Source: DASXHD01 sp036488725 (lineage in GTDB: Bacteria; Myxococcota_A; Polyangia; Polyangiales; Polyangiaceae). Taken from it: a DNA stretch of 64,000 bases. The notes below the pieces were generated by a model, which did no database searches, was not told the origin of the DNA, and was given only the letters and a program-made list of their open reading frames with translations. The stretch spans positions 59,967 through 123,966 of the forward strand of contig DASXHD010000063.1 of assembly GCA_036488725.1 (NCBI GenBank), given 5' to 3'. The translations under genes were made by a program, and so were the position numbers. Positions 41,914 to 51,337 of the stretch are shown in pieces; the first letter of the stretch is position 1, and each line of letters begins with the position of its first letter.

Positions 41914-42702
41914 TCACGGATCGCGCAGGTTTTTGGTGTTGCGTTGCATGACGCCGACGGCGCTCGTGCGCGGCAGCATCCGGCCGAGGAAGAAGCGCGC
42001 CATCTTGTTGACCGCGCCGGGGACGTAAGTCGGCCCGCCGCCGAGCGCGTCGAGCGTGCGCGTGGCCACGGCGAGCGCGTCGAGCGTCCCCGGGGCTTCG
42101 CGCTCGGTCGTCTTGAGATAGCTCGGCGTGCGCACGGCGCCGGGGCACGACGCGAGCACGTCGACGCCGTGCGGACGAAGCTCGGCCCAGAGGCTCTCGG
42201 CGAGGACGATCTCGAACGCCTTGCTCGCCGCATACGCCGCGAGCCGCGGGTTACCCTGGAATCCGGCCATCGACGCCATCAAGACGAGGCCGCCGCGTCG
42301 GCGCGCGATCATGCTCGGGACGAGCGCGTGCGCGAAGCGGAGCGGGCCGCGCACGTTGACGTCGACGACGCGGAGCGCGTCTTCGATCGGACGCTCGAGG
42401 AGCGGCGCGATGAACGAGTACGCCGCGTTGTACACGCCGAGCCCGATCTCGAGGCCGCGCGTGGCGTCGGCGAGCGCGGCCGGCAGCGCGTCGTCCGCGA
42501 GATCGCACGCGACCGCGCGCGCCTCGGCGCCGTGCTGCTTCGCGATCTCCACGGCGACCGCTTCGAGCGCGTCCTTGCGACGCGCGAGGAGCACGAGCCC
42601 GACGCCGCGCGCCGCGATCGCATGAGCGAACGCCGCGCCGAGGCCCTCCGAAGCGCCTGCGACGACCGCGAAAGGCCCATATTTTTCGGCGAACGCGCTC
42701 AC
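41914..42702 (-). CDS. short-chain dehydrogenase/reductase
   Basis: 262 residues from GTG 42702, overlapping the stop of the EXPERA gene (GTGA). Cofactor motif GASEGLG (16-22), YNAA (Asn92), Ser144, and YAASK (Tyr157, Lys161) are in place, the classical SDR set. Missing the usual Thr at the start of TGxxxGxG. Oxidises or reduces a small alcohol or ketone; the C-terminal part suits fatty acyl or sterol-like substrates, but this is a guess from context. Confidence 0.9.
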   Translation of the reverse strand: MSAFAEKYGPFAVVAGASEGLGAAFAHAIAARGVGLVLLARRKDALEAVAVEIAKQHGAEARAVACDLADDALPAALADATRGLEIGLGVYNAAYSFIAPLLERPIEDALRVVDVNVRGPLRFAHALVPSMIARRRGGLVLMASMAGFQGNPRLAAYAASKAFEIVLAESLWAELRPHGVDVLASCPGAVRTPSYLKTTEREAPGTLDALAVATRTLDALGGGPTYVPGAVNKMARFFLGRMLPRTSAVGVMQRNTKNLRDP

Positions 42703-43220
42703 GCGGCGTCCCGTGTCTCGCGCGTGAACGGATGCTCGCTCCGCGCGAAGCGCCACGTGACGAAGAGCGGCAAGAGCCACCACGGAAGGTTCGCCATGAT
42801 GACGGTGCCGCGCGCGGGCGTCGCGTGGGGCCCGAGCATCTCCTCGAACATGATGATCGAGACGTTCGCGAACATCACGCCGGCCCAGAAAATCGCCGGA
42901 ATGCGAATCCACGCTTTGCCCTTCACGAGCGCGAAAATCGCGAACGCGTAGAACGGGCCGAAGAGGAGCACGTCGAGCCAGATGGTCGCGCGCCACCACG
43001 GCGGACGCGCGTTCTGAAGCGGGTCGAAGTGGTCGCCCCACCAGTGCGCGAGATCGACGAGCGCGCGCGGCGGCCACACCGGGTAATCGAAGTGCTTCGG
43101 ATCGGCGATGACGAGCTGCTCGAGATCGACGATGTACGTGATGAACCCGAGGTTGATGACGAAGAAGACGAGCAGCACCCAGTCGACCGGGCGCTGCCGA
43201 AGCGGGACGATTTCGCGCAC
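42699..43220 (-). CDS. EXPERA domain membrane protein (TMEM97/emopamil-binding-like)
   Basis: 173 residues from GTG 43220, the first workable start in frame. Four membrane helices with the EXPERA pattern: RPVDWVLLVFFVINLGFITY at the N-terminus, HWWGDHFDPL, WWRATIWLDVLLFGPFYAFA and IPAIFWAGVM. Eukaryotic relatives are sterol isomerase (EBP) and TMEM97. The bacterial role is unknown. The stop overlaps the SDR start. Confidence 0.75.
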   Translation of the reverse strand: MREIVPLRQRPVDWVLLVFFVINLGFITYIVDLEQLVIADPKHFDYPVWPPRALVDLAHWWGDHFDPLQNARPPWWRATIWLDVLLFGPFYAFAIFALVKGKAWIRIPAIFWAGVMFANVSIIMFEEMLGPHATPARGTVIMANLPWWLLPLFVTWRFARSEHPFTRETRDAA

Positions 43221-43237
43221 CCGCGCATCGTCGCACG

Positions 43238-44089
43238 TCAGCGTGATTCCGTCGCCTGCACGGCGACGCCGAGCGCGAGGAGCGCGCCGGCCGCGGCGAG
43301 CGTCGGCAAGTGCGCGCGCGCACCGAGCGCGAGCGCGACGACTGCGCCGAAAAATGGCGCGACGGCGAAGACCGACGCCGTTCGCGCGGCGCCGACGTTT
43401 CGCTGCGCGACCAGATAGAGGCGCAGGCTGATGCCGTAACCGAGCGCGCCGCACGCCACGAGCACGAGCGCGTCGCGCAGGCTCGGCATCGTCTCGCGCA
43501 GCGCGAGCGAGGCGATCAGCGAGAGCGCGACGCCGACGAGCGACTTCGCACGAACGACGCTCGCGACCGGAAGCTCCGAGAGCGGCCGCATGATCGCGCT
43601 GTCGGCCGCCCAACAGAGGACCGCGCCGACGACGAAGAGCGAGCCGGCCGCCGAGCGCGGCGCCCGAAGCTCGGGCACGACGAGCAAAGCGCCGCCCACG
43701 AACGTGAGCGCGACGGCGGCGATGACGCGCGGCGAGATCCGTTCGCGATAAAGCGCGCGCGCGAAGAGCACCGTGAACGACGCTTCGAATCCGAGGAGGA
43801 GCGACGCGCTCGCGCCGTCGATGCGACGAAGCCCCATCGCGAGAAGCGCCGGCGCGGCCGCCGCCCCGAGAAGCGCGATGAGCACGATGCGCGCTGCATG
43901 CGGCATGAGCCTCTCTTTCGAGCGCGAGCCGCCGCTCACGATCGCCGCGCCGACGTACAAGAGCGCCGCGGTCACCCACGGTCCCGCGCCGTGCCCGAAG
44001 CGCTGCATCAGCGGGACGGTCACCCCGAAGCACGCCGCCGCGCTCGCCGCCGCGAGCGCACCACGGCGCATCGAGCCCGCCGGCTTCAT
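43238..44089 (-). CDS. EamA/DMT family transporter
   Basis: 283 residues. Ten membrane helices in two EamA repeats (GVTVPLMQRFG, LLGFEASFTVLFARALYRER, and the second-half ISLRLYLVAQRNVGAARTAS then VFAVAPFFGAVVALALG). Typical drug/metabolite exporter length. It lies 17 bases upstream of the EXPERA gene and 4 bases downstream of the propeller gene, in the same direction. Confidence 0.9.
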   Translation of the reverse strand: MKPAGSMRRGALAAASAAACFGVTVPLMQRFGHGAGPWVTAALLYVGAAIVSGGSRSKERLMPHAARIVLIALLGAAAAPALLAMGLRRIDGASASLLLGFEASFTVLFARALYRERISPRVIAAVALTFVGGALLVVPELRAPRSAAGSLFVVGAVLCWAADSAIMRPLSELPVASVVRAKSLVGVALSLIASLALRETMPSLRDALVLVACGALGYGISLRLYLVAQRNVGAARTASVFAVAPFFGAVVALALGARAHLPTLAAAGALLALGVAVQATESR

Positions 44090-44093
44090 CGCA

Positions 44094-45332
44094 TCAAAGC
44101 ACGCGCACGAGCGCGACGTGCGCTTCGCCGCCGCCGTTGTCGGGCACGGCCGCCCACGTGACGCCGCCCGCGATCGCGAGGCCGAGCGAGTCGCCGAGCC
44201 AGCCGGCCGCGTCGGGCGCGGCGACCATCGTCATCGGCGCGACGACGGTGCGCGTGAGACCGGTCTGCGATCGCCCGTCGGCGCCGAGCACGATCACGCT
44301 CGCCGACGCGTGCGCATCGCCCGCGCCCGAGCCCATCACCGCGAGCAGCGTGAACGCTCCCTCGCGATGCACGATCGTCGGCAAAAGAAGATGCGACGGC
44401 GTCCGATGCGCGGCGCGCGTCACGAAATTGCGCGCGCCGTCACGAGAGCGGACGAAAACGAGCGTCTCGGCGATTCGGCTGTCGCCCGGATCTTGCGGTC
44501 GCTCGGTTTGTCCATAAACGACGAACGCCTCTTGCGGCGACACGAAGCACGAGGGCGCCTGACGCGCGACGTGCTCGCCGATCGTCGACACGGTCGACGT
44601 GTCCGCGGGCGAATCGGACTCGAGCGCAACGCGATGCACGACGACGCCGCGCGGCTCGACGGCGGCCACGACGAGCGCGGTCTGATCGTCACCGCAGACC
44701 GCCGAGAGCTCGCCCTCGTCGGGGCTCGGGCCCACGTCGCGACGCGCGAACGTCTTTCCGTCGTGCGACACCGCGAGCGCGAGGCCTTTCTTCGCGCCTT
44801 CGTCGAACGCGAACGAGACGAGCACGGTCCCGCCCGGCGTGACCGCCGCCCGCGGATGCGACGCCGAGGACGCGACGAGCACCGGCGCCGAAACGCCGTC
44901 CCGCGAAACACGTGCAGAATACACGCTTTTGCCGGCGGCCCACGTGACGAGGAAGTCCCCGCCCGAGAGCGCGACGACCGAGTCGTCCGACACGCGCTCG
45001 CCGGGCGTCGTGATTTTGCGCAGCGGGCCGAGCTTTCCGGCGTTCGGCTCCGAGACGCGCACGCCCACGTAGCGACCACCGCCGTCGCGCCCGCCGCTGT
45101 CGGCGATCCATGCGACCGCGAGCGAGCCGTCCGCGGCCGACGCGAGCGACGCCGACACCTCGGACTCGGAGTCGCCGGCGCGCGAGACGACGTCGTTCGA
45201 AGCGATCGCGGTCGACGGCGCGCTCGACGCCGCCGACGTCGACGGAAGCGCGTGAAGCACGCCAGCGCCCGCGCCGAATATCGCGATCGCGACCGCGGCC
45301 CACGTCGTCTGGCGCATCCAAAGACTCGACAT
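44094..45332 (-). CDS. exported beta-propeller-like protein
   Basis: 412 residues from ATG 45332 (ATG 45350 also in frame). An N-terminal signal or anchor (about 10-30) precedes a repetitive beta-strand protein with sialidase-like elements (AVSHDGKTFARRDVGPSPDE, VFVRSRDGARNFVTRAAHR). Likely a six- or seven-bladed propeller. No sialidase catalytic set is visible, so binding is more likely than catalysis. Reads away from the tRNA-Cys. Confidence 0.65.
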   Translation of the reverse strand: MSSLWMRQTTWAAVAIAIFGAGAGVLHALPSTSAASSAPSTAIASNDVVSRAGDSESEVSASLASAADGSLAVAWIADSGGRDGGGRYVGVRVSEPNAGKLGPLRKITTPGERVSDDSVVALSGGDFLVTWAAGKSVYSARVSRDGVSAPVLVASSASHPRAAVTPGGTVLVSFAFDEGAKKGLALAVSHDGKTFARRDVGPSPDEGELSAVCGDDQTALVVAAVEPRGVVVHRVALESDSPADTSTVSTIGEHVARQAPSCFVSPQEAFVVYGQTERPQDPGDSRIAETLVFVRSRDGARNFVTRAAHRTPSHLLLPTIVHREGAFTLLAVMGSGAGDAHASASVIVLGADGRSQTGLTRTVVAPMTMVAAPDAAGWLGDSLGLAIAGGVTWAAVPDNGGGEAHVALVRVL

Positions 45333-45431
45333 GGCGGATGCGTTTACCACGTCGTCGTCTGGTAGCCACGCGCCGCGCGTCCGTGGTGCTTGCGGCGGCG
45401 CGCCCGAGCGGGTACACGTTTTCCGCCTCGC

Positions 45432-45503
45432 GGTGCGGTAGCCAAGTGGTTAGGCAGCGGATTGCAAATCCGTTACACGTGGGTTCGAGTCCCATCCGCA
45501 CCT
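45432..45503 (+). tRNA. tRNA-Cys (GCA)
   Basis: Full cloverleaf: acceptor GGTGCGG/CCGCACC, D arm GCCA/TGGT-GGC type, anticodon arm GCGGA/TCCGT with loop TTGCAAA (GCA), T arm GTGGG/CCCAT with TTCGAGT. Discriminator base T73 is the identity element for cysteinyl-tRNA synthetase. CCA is not encoded. The bases after it (45504-45699) hold no gene I can support, only a short near-repeat of CACGGGGACRCCCG. Confidence 0.95.
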
Positions 45504-45699
45504 CCGCTCCTCGATCGTAAAGTGGGTGCCGGCGCATCCCACGGGGACACCCGGCGCAGGTACGCCCGATGCACGGGGACGCCCGCATGGAATGGGTGCG
45601 CACGCCGCGCGCGGTCGAAACCGAGCACGCGGCAATCGAAAACAAAAATGCGCCGCTCGGCGACCGCGCGATCGAGACGGTTTTGTCGCGGGGCGAATA

Positions 45700-47049
45700 G
45701 TGCGCGTCACTTCCCTCGCCCTCGCCGCTTTGCTTCTCGCGATCTCGCCGACCGCGCTCGCGCAGTCCAATGACACGGCGAAGCACGACGCGACGCCGAA
45801 GCGCGCCGTCCCGAGCTACGACGGACGCAAACAGAGCAAGCCGATCGCGAAAGAAATCGCGCTTTGGCCGCTCCGCATTCTCTTGTCGCCGCTCTACTTC
45901 ACGAGCGAATACCTCCTGCGGCGTCCGATCGGCGGCGCGATCACCGCGGCCGAGAACGGGAAGGTCTTCGAGAACCTCTACAACTTTTTTGCGTTCGGTC
46001 CGGACCACAAGATCGGTTTCGCGCCGGTCGCGCTCGTCGAGTTCGGCTTCAATCCGAGCGTCGGCGTCTGGGGTTTCTACAACGGCGCGTTCACCAAGAA
46101 GAACGATCTCTTCTTGCACGTCGAGCTCTGGCCGGACGACTGGTTCGCCGAGTCGATCACCGACCGATGGCGCATCGACAGCCACGACACGCTGCAGATC
46201 CGCGCCAAAGCTTTCAAGCGCCCGGACGAAGTCTTCTACGGCCTCGGACCCAATTCGGCGCAGTTCGATCAGAGCCGATTCACCGAAGCGTATTTCGACG
46301 CGAGCGCGATGGTCGATTCGTATCTCTGGCGGCGCACGCACCTCGAAGCGCAGGCGGGCGTTCGCAAAGTCGACGTCTCGCCGGGTCATTACGGCAGCGA
46401 CCCGAGCCTCGAGGTCGAGTCGCGGACGGGCGTTTTCCCGCTGCCGTTCGGGTTCAATCGCGGGTACCTCGCGCCGTACGGGCGTTTCGCCGCGACGTTC
46501 GACACGCGACCGCGCAAGTCGATCGGCGGCTCGGGCATCCGCCTCCAAGCGCAAGCCGAAGGCGGCGGCGACGTCGAGCACGCGCCTGCGAGCGGATGGA
46601 TTCGCTGGGGCGGCGCCGCGCGAGCGTTCCTCGATCTCGACGATCGCGGCCGCGTGATCAGCGTCGCCGCAGCGACCGAGTCGGCCGAGCCGGTCGGCGA
46701 TCAACCGATCCCGTTCACCGAGCTCGTCACGCTCGGCGGCGACACGTGGATGCACGGATATTTCCCCGGTCGCCTCGTCGATCGCAGCATGGCCGTCGCG
46801 CAGCTCCAATATTCGTGGCCCGTCGGTCCGTGGATCGACGGAACGATCGAAGGAACGATCGGCAACGTGTTCGGCGAGCACTGGACCGGTTTCGACGCGA
46901 AGCTCTTCCGTGTCTCCGCCGACATCGGGCTCACGACGACGAACGATCTTCCCATCGAGATCGTCCTCGGCTTCGGCACCGACACGATCGAGCGCGGTGC
47001 GACGGTGAATTCGTTCCGATTGTCGCTCGGCGTCCCGCGCGCGTTCTGA
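45700..47049 (+). CDS. outer-membrane beta-barrel protein
   Basis: 449 residues from GTG 45700, which is where the signal peptide (MRVTSLALAALLLAISPTAL with cleavage after ALA) begins; the longer frame is not signal-like. The rest is a series of alternating strands rich in aromatic residues (VALVEFGFNPSVGVWGFYNG, DDLFLHVELWPDDWF-like), closing with FGTDTIERGATVNSFRLSLG and a terminal Phe. This is like BamA/surface-antigen-type barrels (D15) without POTRA domains. Probably an outer membrane channel or enzyme; function unknown. Confidence 0.75.
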   Translation: MRVTSLALAALLLAISPTALAQSNDTAKHDATPKRAVPSYDGRKQSKPIAKEIALWPLRILLSPLYFTSEYLLRRPIGGAITAAENGKVFENLYNFFAFGPDHKIGFAPVALVEFGFNPSVGVWGFYNGAFTKKNDLFLHVELWPDDWFAESITDRWRIDSHDTLQIRAKAFKRPDEVFYGLGPNSAQFDQSRFTEAYFDASAMVDSYLWRRTHLEAQAGVRKVDVSPGHYGSDPSLEVESRTGVFPLPFGFNRGYLAPYGRFAATFDTRPRKSIGGSGIRLQAQAEGGGDVEHAPASGWIRWGGAARAFLDLDDRGRVISVAAATESAEPVGDQPIPFTELVTLGGDTWMHGYFPGRLVDRSMAVAQLQYSWPVGPWIDGTIEGTIGNVFGEHWTGFDAKLFRVSADIGLTTTNDLPIEIVLGFGTDTIERGATVNSFRLSLGVPRAF

Positions 47050-47080
47050 AATTGGGCACGCGATCTGCACCCAAGAAGGC

Positions 47081-48034
47081 GTGACGACCACCACGAGCGA
47101 ACGGCCGAGCTCGAGAATCGTGGAGCCGCTTTCCATCGTCGTCGTCGACGACGATCCGGACGCAGCCGAGGCGCTGTGTCGATTGCTCGGCTCGCTCGGA
47201 AGCTCGTGTCGCGTCGCGCACGGCGGCGAGGAAGCGGTCGCGCTTCTCTCGCGCGCGCAGTTCGATCTCGTCATCAGCGACAGCCGCATGCCCGGCGTCG
47301 ACGGCCTCTCGCTTTGCCGCGCGATTCGCACGCGCGACGATCCGTACGTTTATTTCATCCTCGTCACCGCCGACGACGATCGCGCGCACCTTCTCGAGGC
47401 GATGCGCAGCGGCGCCGACGATTACCTCACGAAGCCGATCGACCCCGAGACGCTTTGCGCGCGGCTCCTCTGCGCGGAGCGCGTCATCCGGCTTCATCGC
47501 ACGCTTCGCGCGCGCAATCGCCAGCTCCGGCACGACAGCGAGCGAAACTTCCAAGTCGCCCGCGTGGACGCTCTCACCGGCGCGCGCAACCGCCGCGCGC
47601 TCGCGGAAGACGTTCAAGCCAAACGCGCGGGCGTCATCCGCTACGGCTCGCCCTGCGCGGTCGCGATGTGCGATCTCGATCACTTCAAGGAGTACAACGA
47701 CGCGCTCGGTCACCTCGCGGGCGACGAAGCGCTCAAGCGCGTCGTGCGCGTGACTCAGGCGCAGCTCCGCGCGGGCGACGCGCTCTATCGATTCGGCGGC
47801 GAGGAGTTCGTCGTGCTGTTGCAGCATCAGAACCTCCTCAGCGCTCGTGCCGCGATGGAGCGCGTGCGGCGCGCGGTCGCGCATTCGGCCCCGAGCGACG
47901 CTGAGAAGATCACGATCAGCGTCGGTCTCGCCGAGCTGCGCGCCGACGACGCGGACGACGAAGTTGCGCTGGGACGCGCCGACTCTGCGCTCTACCGGGC
48001 CAAGCTCGGCGGTCGAAATCGCATCGAAACCTGA
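47081..48034 (+). CDS. response regulator with GGDEF domain (diguanylate cyclase)
   Basis: 317 residues from GTG 47081. Receiver (about 15-130) with Asp67 phospho-acceptor and Lys118; a short helical linker; GGDEF domain (about 155-315) with the active GGEEF at 239-243. The RAGD inhibitory site (230-233) five residues upstream shows feedback control by c-di-GMP. It makes c-di-GMP when phosphorylated; this fits the PilZ protein elsewhere in the window. Confidence 0.95.
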   Translation: MTTTTSERPSSRIVEPLSIVVVDDDPDAAEALCRLLGSLGSSCRVAHGGEEAVALLSRAQFDLVISDSRMPGVDGLSLCRAIRTRDDPYVYFILVTADDDRAHLLEAMRSGADDYLTKPIDPETLCARLLCAERVIRLHRTLRARNRQLRHDSERNFQVARVDALTGARNRRALAEDVQAKRAGVIRYGSPCAVAMCDLDHFKEYNDALGHLAGDEALKRVVRVTQAQLRAGDALYRFGGEEFVVLLQHQNLLSARAAMERVRRAVAHSAPSDAEKITISVGLAELRADDADDEVALGRADSALYRAKLGGRNRIET

Positions 48035-48072
48035 GCCTCGTCGCCGGTACGCGCCTTGCGACCATTCGAGGC

Positions 48073-49563
48073 ATGTTGGTCACGACGCACCTTTCTGTCG
48101 TGCGCGTGGACGAGCACGACGTTTGGAAGCGCAAGCGTCCGCTCGACCTCGGCTTCGTCGATTTTCGAACGGTCGAGGCGCGCAAAGCGGCCTGCGAGGC
48201 GGAGGTGGAGCTGAACGCGCGGCTCGCGCCGGACGTCTACCTCGGCATCGTCCCGATCGAAGAAAACGGCGCGATCGTCGATTGGGCGGTCCACATGCGG
48301 CGCCTCCCCGACGCGCGACGCGCCGACGTCATGCTCGCGCGCGGCGACCTCGGGCACGCAGCGATCGAACGCATCGCAGCGACGCTCGCGGTATTTCACG
48401 CCCACGCGCGGAGCGACGCGGAGACCGCGCGCTTCGGAACGCGCGACGCCGTCGCGTTCAACGTCGAAGAAAATTTTCGCCAGACCGAGGGATTCATCGG
48501 CGAGTACTTGAGCGGGGACCAAGCGCGCGAGCTCCGCGCATATCAGCGCGGGGTCTTGCGCGATCGCGAAGCGGCGTTCGACGAGCGCGTTCGCCGCGGG
48601 CGCGTGCGCGACGGCCACGGGGACCTGCGCCTCGAGCACGTGTATTTCGAGCATCCGCGCCCGACGATCATCGACTGCATCGAGTTTTCGGATCGATTTC
48701 GCTTCGCCGACGTGTGCGCCGACGTCGCGTTTCTCTCGATGGACCTCGCCGCCCAGGGGCGCGTCGACCTCGCCGAGCTCTTCCTCGCCCGCTACGCGCG
48801 CGCCTCCAACGACTACGATCTCTACGAGCTCGTGGATTTCTACGAGAGCTACCGCGCGACCGTGCGCGGCAAGGTCGCCGCCATCCTCGCGCGTGATCCG
48901 AGCGCGGACGACGCGACGCGAGCACGCGCCGCGCGCGAAGCACGTCGCTCGTTCGCGCTCGCCGTCGCGGCGGATCGATCGACCGCGCTCCGACCGTCGG
49001 TCGTCGCCGTCGGCGGCCTCATTGCGTCTGGCAAGAGCACGGTCGCCGAGCTCGTCGCCTCCGACACGAGCGCGCCCATCCTCGACGCCGATCGCACGCG
49101 AAAATCGATGCTCGGCGTCGCGCCGACGCTGCCACTCCCCGAAAAAGCCTGGACCGGCGCCTACGCCCCCGCGCTGACTGAACGCGTGTACGCCGAAGTG
49201 ATGCGACGCGCCGACGTCGTCCTCCGCTCGGGGCGGCCGGTGGTGCTCGATGCCTCGTTTCGGTCGCCGGCGTTGCGTCGTGCCGCACGCGACCTCGCGG
49301 CGCGTCACCGCGTTCCGTTTCGGTTCGTCGAGTGTCGCGCGCCGGCCGAGGTCTGCCGCGAACGGCTCGCCGGTCGCGCGCGCGAAGAGACCGTCTCCGA
49401 TGGACGCGACGAAATTTGGGACGCATTCGCCGCGCGCTGGGAGCCGGCGACCGACGTTCCCGCGAGCGAGCACATCGTCCTCGACACGACGCGCGCCGAG
49501 GGCGAAACCCTCGCGAACCTCCGCGCGCGTTTGGACGGATGGCCACTCGGCCTCGCCGGCTGA
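48073..49563 (+). CDS. fused aminoglycoside phosphotransferase-like and P-loop kinase protein
   Basis: 496 residues from ATG 48073. The N-terminal 310 are an APH/choline kinase fold (GHGDLRLEHVYF catalytic loop near 183, IIDCIEF magnesium Asp near 200). The C-terminal 180 are a P-loop kinase (VAVGGLIASGKSTVAELVA at about 312-330, ILDADRTRK, VVLDASFRSP). This COG2187/COG0645 fusion is widespread and uncharacterised. It likely phosphorylates a small molecule. Confidence 0.9.
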   Translation: MLVTTHLSVVRVDEHDVWKRKRPLDLGFVDFRTVEARKAACEAEVELNARLAPDVYLGIVPIEENGAIVDWAVHMRRLPDARRADVMLARGDLGHAAIERIAATLAVFHAHARSDAETARFGTRDAVAFNVEENFRQTEGFIGEYLSGDQARELRAYQRGVLRDREAAFDERVRRGRVRDGHGDLRLEHVYFEHPRPTIIDCIEFSDRFRFADVCADVAFLSMDLAAQGRVDLAELFLARYARASNDYDLYELVDFYESYRATVRGKVAAILARDPSADDATRARAAREARRSFALAVAADRSTALRPSVVAVGGLIASGKSTVAELVASDTSAPILDADRTRKSMLGVAPTLPLPEKAWTGAYAPALTERVYAEVMRRADVVLRSGRPVVLDASFRSPALRRAARDLAARHRVPFRFVECRAPAEVCRERLAGRAREETVSDGRDEIWDAFAARWEPATDVPASEHIVLDTTRAEGETLANLRARLDGWPLGLAG

Positions 49564-49681
49564 TCCACACCGTGCCCGAAACGCCGCACTCCCTCGCGCG
49601 GCGAAAGTCACAAATCTCGGATTTTTGCGACGAGGCGCGGTGGTCTTCGGATTGCAAGACGCCACGCCGAGGTTTGCACCG

Positions 49682-49879
49682 ATGAAGCATGAAGAGATCG
49701 CCCGCCTGAAGCTCGACGTCGCACTCGCCCGAGCCCTGCTCGACGAGGTCGAGCGCGTGCGGAGCCCGGATCCGCGCGTCCTCGGGCATCTCGTCGAAGA
49801 GCTCGGTCGCGTCGTCGATCATCTCGCGGTGCACCTCGAGCCGACCGAATCGGGCATCCGTTTGCGCGAAACGGCGTGA
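49682..49879 (+). CDS. 65-residue helical protein
   Basis: ATG 49682. Two amphipathic helices (HEEIARLKLDVALARALLDE and RVLGHLVEELGRVVDHLAVH) with no signal. I cannot name a family. Codon use fits the genome. The 118 bases before it (49564-49681) contain no gene I can support. Confidence 0.55.
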   Translation: MKHEEIARLKLDVALARALLDEVERVRSPDPRVLGHLVEELGRVVDHLAVHLEPTESGIRLRETA

Positions 49880-49933
49880 GGCAAAACTGCCAAGGCCGCC
49901 CCGCCACGCCGCACTGAGCTAACCTCGGTCGCG

Positions 49934-51337
49934 ATGACCGAGCCGTTCCGAGTCGCGCTCGAGCTCTTTCGCAAGACCGCGGCGACCGTGCCGGCTTACG
50001 GCGCGTTTCTCCGCGAGCACGGGGTCGACGCCGGCGCGGTCCGCACGCGCGAGGACTTCGCGCGGGTGCCGCTCATGACCAAGGAGGGCTACCTCCGGCG
50101 GTTCCCGCTCGCCGACCGGTGCCGCGGGGGCGATCTCGCGGCGCACGACATGGTGGCATTTTCGTCCGGCTCGACCGGCGAGGCGATGCTCTGGCCACGG
50201 AGCGCAACGGACGAGCTCGCCGTCGCGTCGCGCTTCGAGCAGGTCTTCGCAGGCTCCTTCGGCGCGCGAGCCAAGCGCACGCTCGCGGTCGTCTGCTTTC
50301 CGCTCGGGACCTGGGTGGGCGGCATGTACACGGCGAGCGCGTGCCGCATCCTCGCGCAGCGGGGCCTCCGCATCACGACGGTCACGCCGGGAAACGACCG
50401 CGCCGAAATCCTCCGCGTCGTTCGCGCGCTCGCGCCCGGTTTCGATCAGACCGTCCTCCTCGGATATCCGCCGTTCTTGAAAGACGTGATCGACGCCGGC
50501 GCGCTCGAGGGCGTCGCGTGGTCGCGTTTTTCGATCAAGCTCGTCCTCGCCGGCGAAGTCTTCAGCGAAGCGTGGCGCGCGCTCATGGCCGAGCGCGCCG
50601 GGATGACGCGCCTCCTCTTCGACTCGGCGTCGCTCTACGGAACCGCCGACGCCGGCGTGCTCGGCACCGAGACGCCGCTCACGATCGCGATTCGTCGTTT
50701 TTGTGCGGAGGACCCAGGCGCCGCGCGATCGCTCTTCGGTCAGACGCGCCTGCCGACGCTCGTGCAATACGATCCGTGCGCGCGCTTCTTCGAAGAGCAC
50801 GAGGGCACGCTCGTGTTTTCGGCCGACGGCGGCGTGCCGCTCGTTCGCTACCACATCGCCGACGACGGCGGCGTCCTCGCGTACGACGCGATGCTCGAGC
50901 GTGTCCGCGCGCTCGGCTTCGATCCGCGCGAATACCTCGCGCACGCGCCGGAGCTCCCCTTCGTGTGGGTCTTCGGGCGATCGCATTTTGCGATCTCGTT
51001 CTACGGCGCGAACGTCTTTCCCGAGATGATCAGCGTCGGCCTCGAGCAGCCGAGCGTGCGCGAGTCGGTCACAGGAAAATTCGTGATCGAGGCGCGCGAA
51101 ACCGAATCGCACGATCGCGTGCTCGCGCTCGACGTCGAGCTCGCGGCCGGCGCCGCGCCGAGCGACGCGCTGCGCGAGAAAATCGCCGACGAAGTGCTCG
51201 CCGCGCTCCTACGTCTCGACAGCGAATTCGCGCACTACGCGCCTCCCGAGCGCCGGCGGCCGGTCGTCGCGCTGCACCCGAAGGGCGACCCGACGCATTT
51301 CCCCGCCGGCGTGAAGCACCGCTACTCGCGACGCTGA
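49934..51337 (+). CDS. PaaK/LuxE-like acyl-adenylate or CoA ligase
   Basis: 467 residues from ATG 49934. The AMP-binding phosphate loop SSGSTGEAMLWP and the later YGTADAGVLGTE, LVRYHIADDGG and NVFPEMISVGLE blocks place it in the phenylacetate-CoA ligase/LuxE acyl-protein synthetase group. It activates a carboxylic acid as adenylate. The acid is unknown. Its end overlaps the convergent CDP-alcohol phosphatidyltransferase by 16 bases. Confidence 0.88.
   Translation: MTEPFRVALELFRKTAATVPAYGAFLREHGVDAGAVRTREDFARVPLMTKEGYLRRFPLADRCRGGDLAAHDMVAFSSGSTGEAMLWPRSATDELAVASRFEQVFAGSFGARAKRTLAVVCFPLGTWVGGMYTASACRILAQRGLRITTVTPGNDRAEILRVVRALAPGFDQTVLLGYPPFLKDVIDAGALEGVAWSRFSIKLVLAGEVFSEAWRALMAERAGMTRLLFDSASLYGTADAGVLGTETPLTIAIRRFCAEDPGAARSLFGQTRLPTLVQYDPCARFFEEHEGTLVFSADGGVPLVRYHIADDGGVLAYDAMLERVRALGFDPREYLAHAPELPFVWVFGRSHFAISFYGANVFPEMISVGLEQPSVRESVTGKFVIEARETESHDRVLALDVELAAGAAPSDALREKIADEVLAALLRLDSEFAHYAPPERRRPVVALHPKGDPTHFPAGVKHRYSRR

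Noticed and set aside
45504..45699. Gene or attachment site after tRNA-Cys
   Set aside because: No integrase, no duplicate of the tRNA 3' end and no supported frame; only a short near-repeat of CACGGGGACRCCCG.
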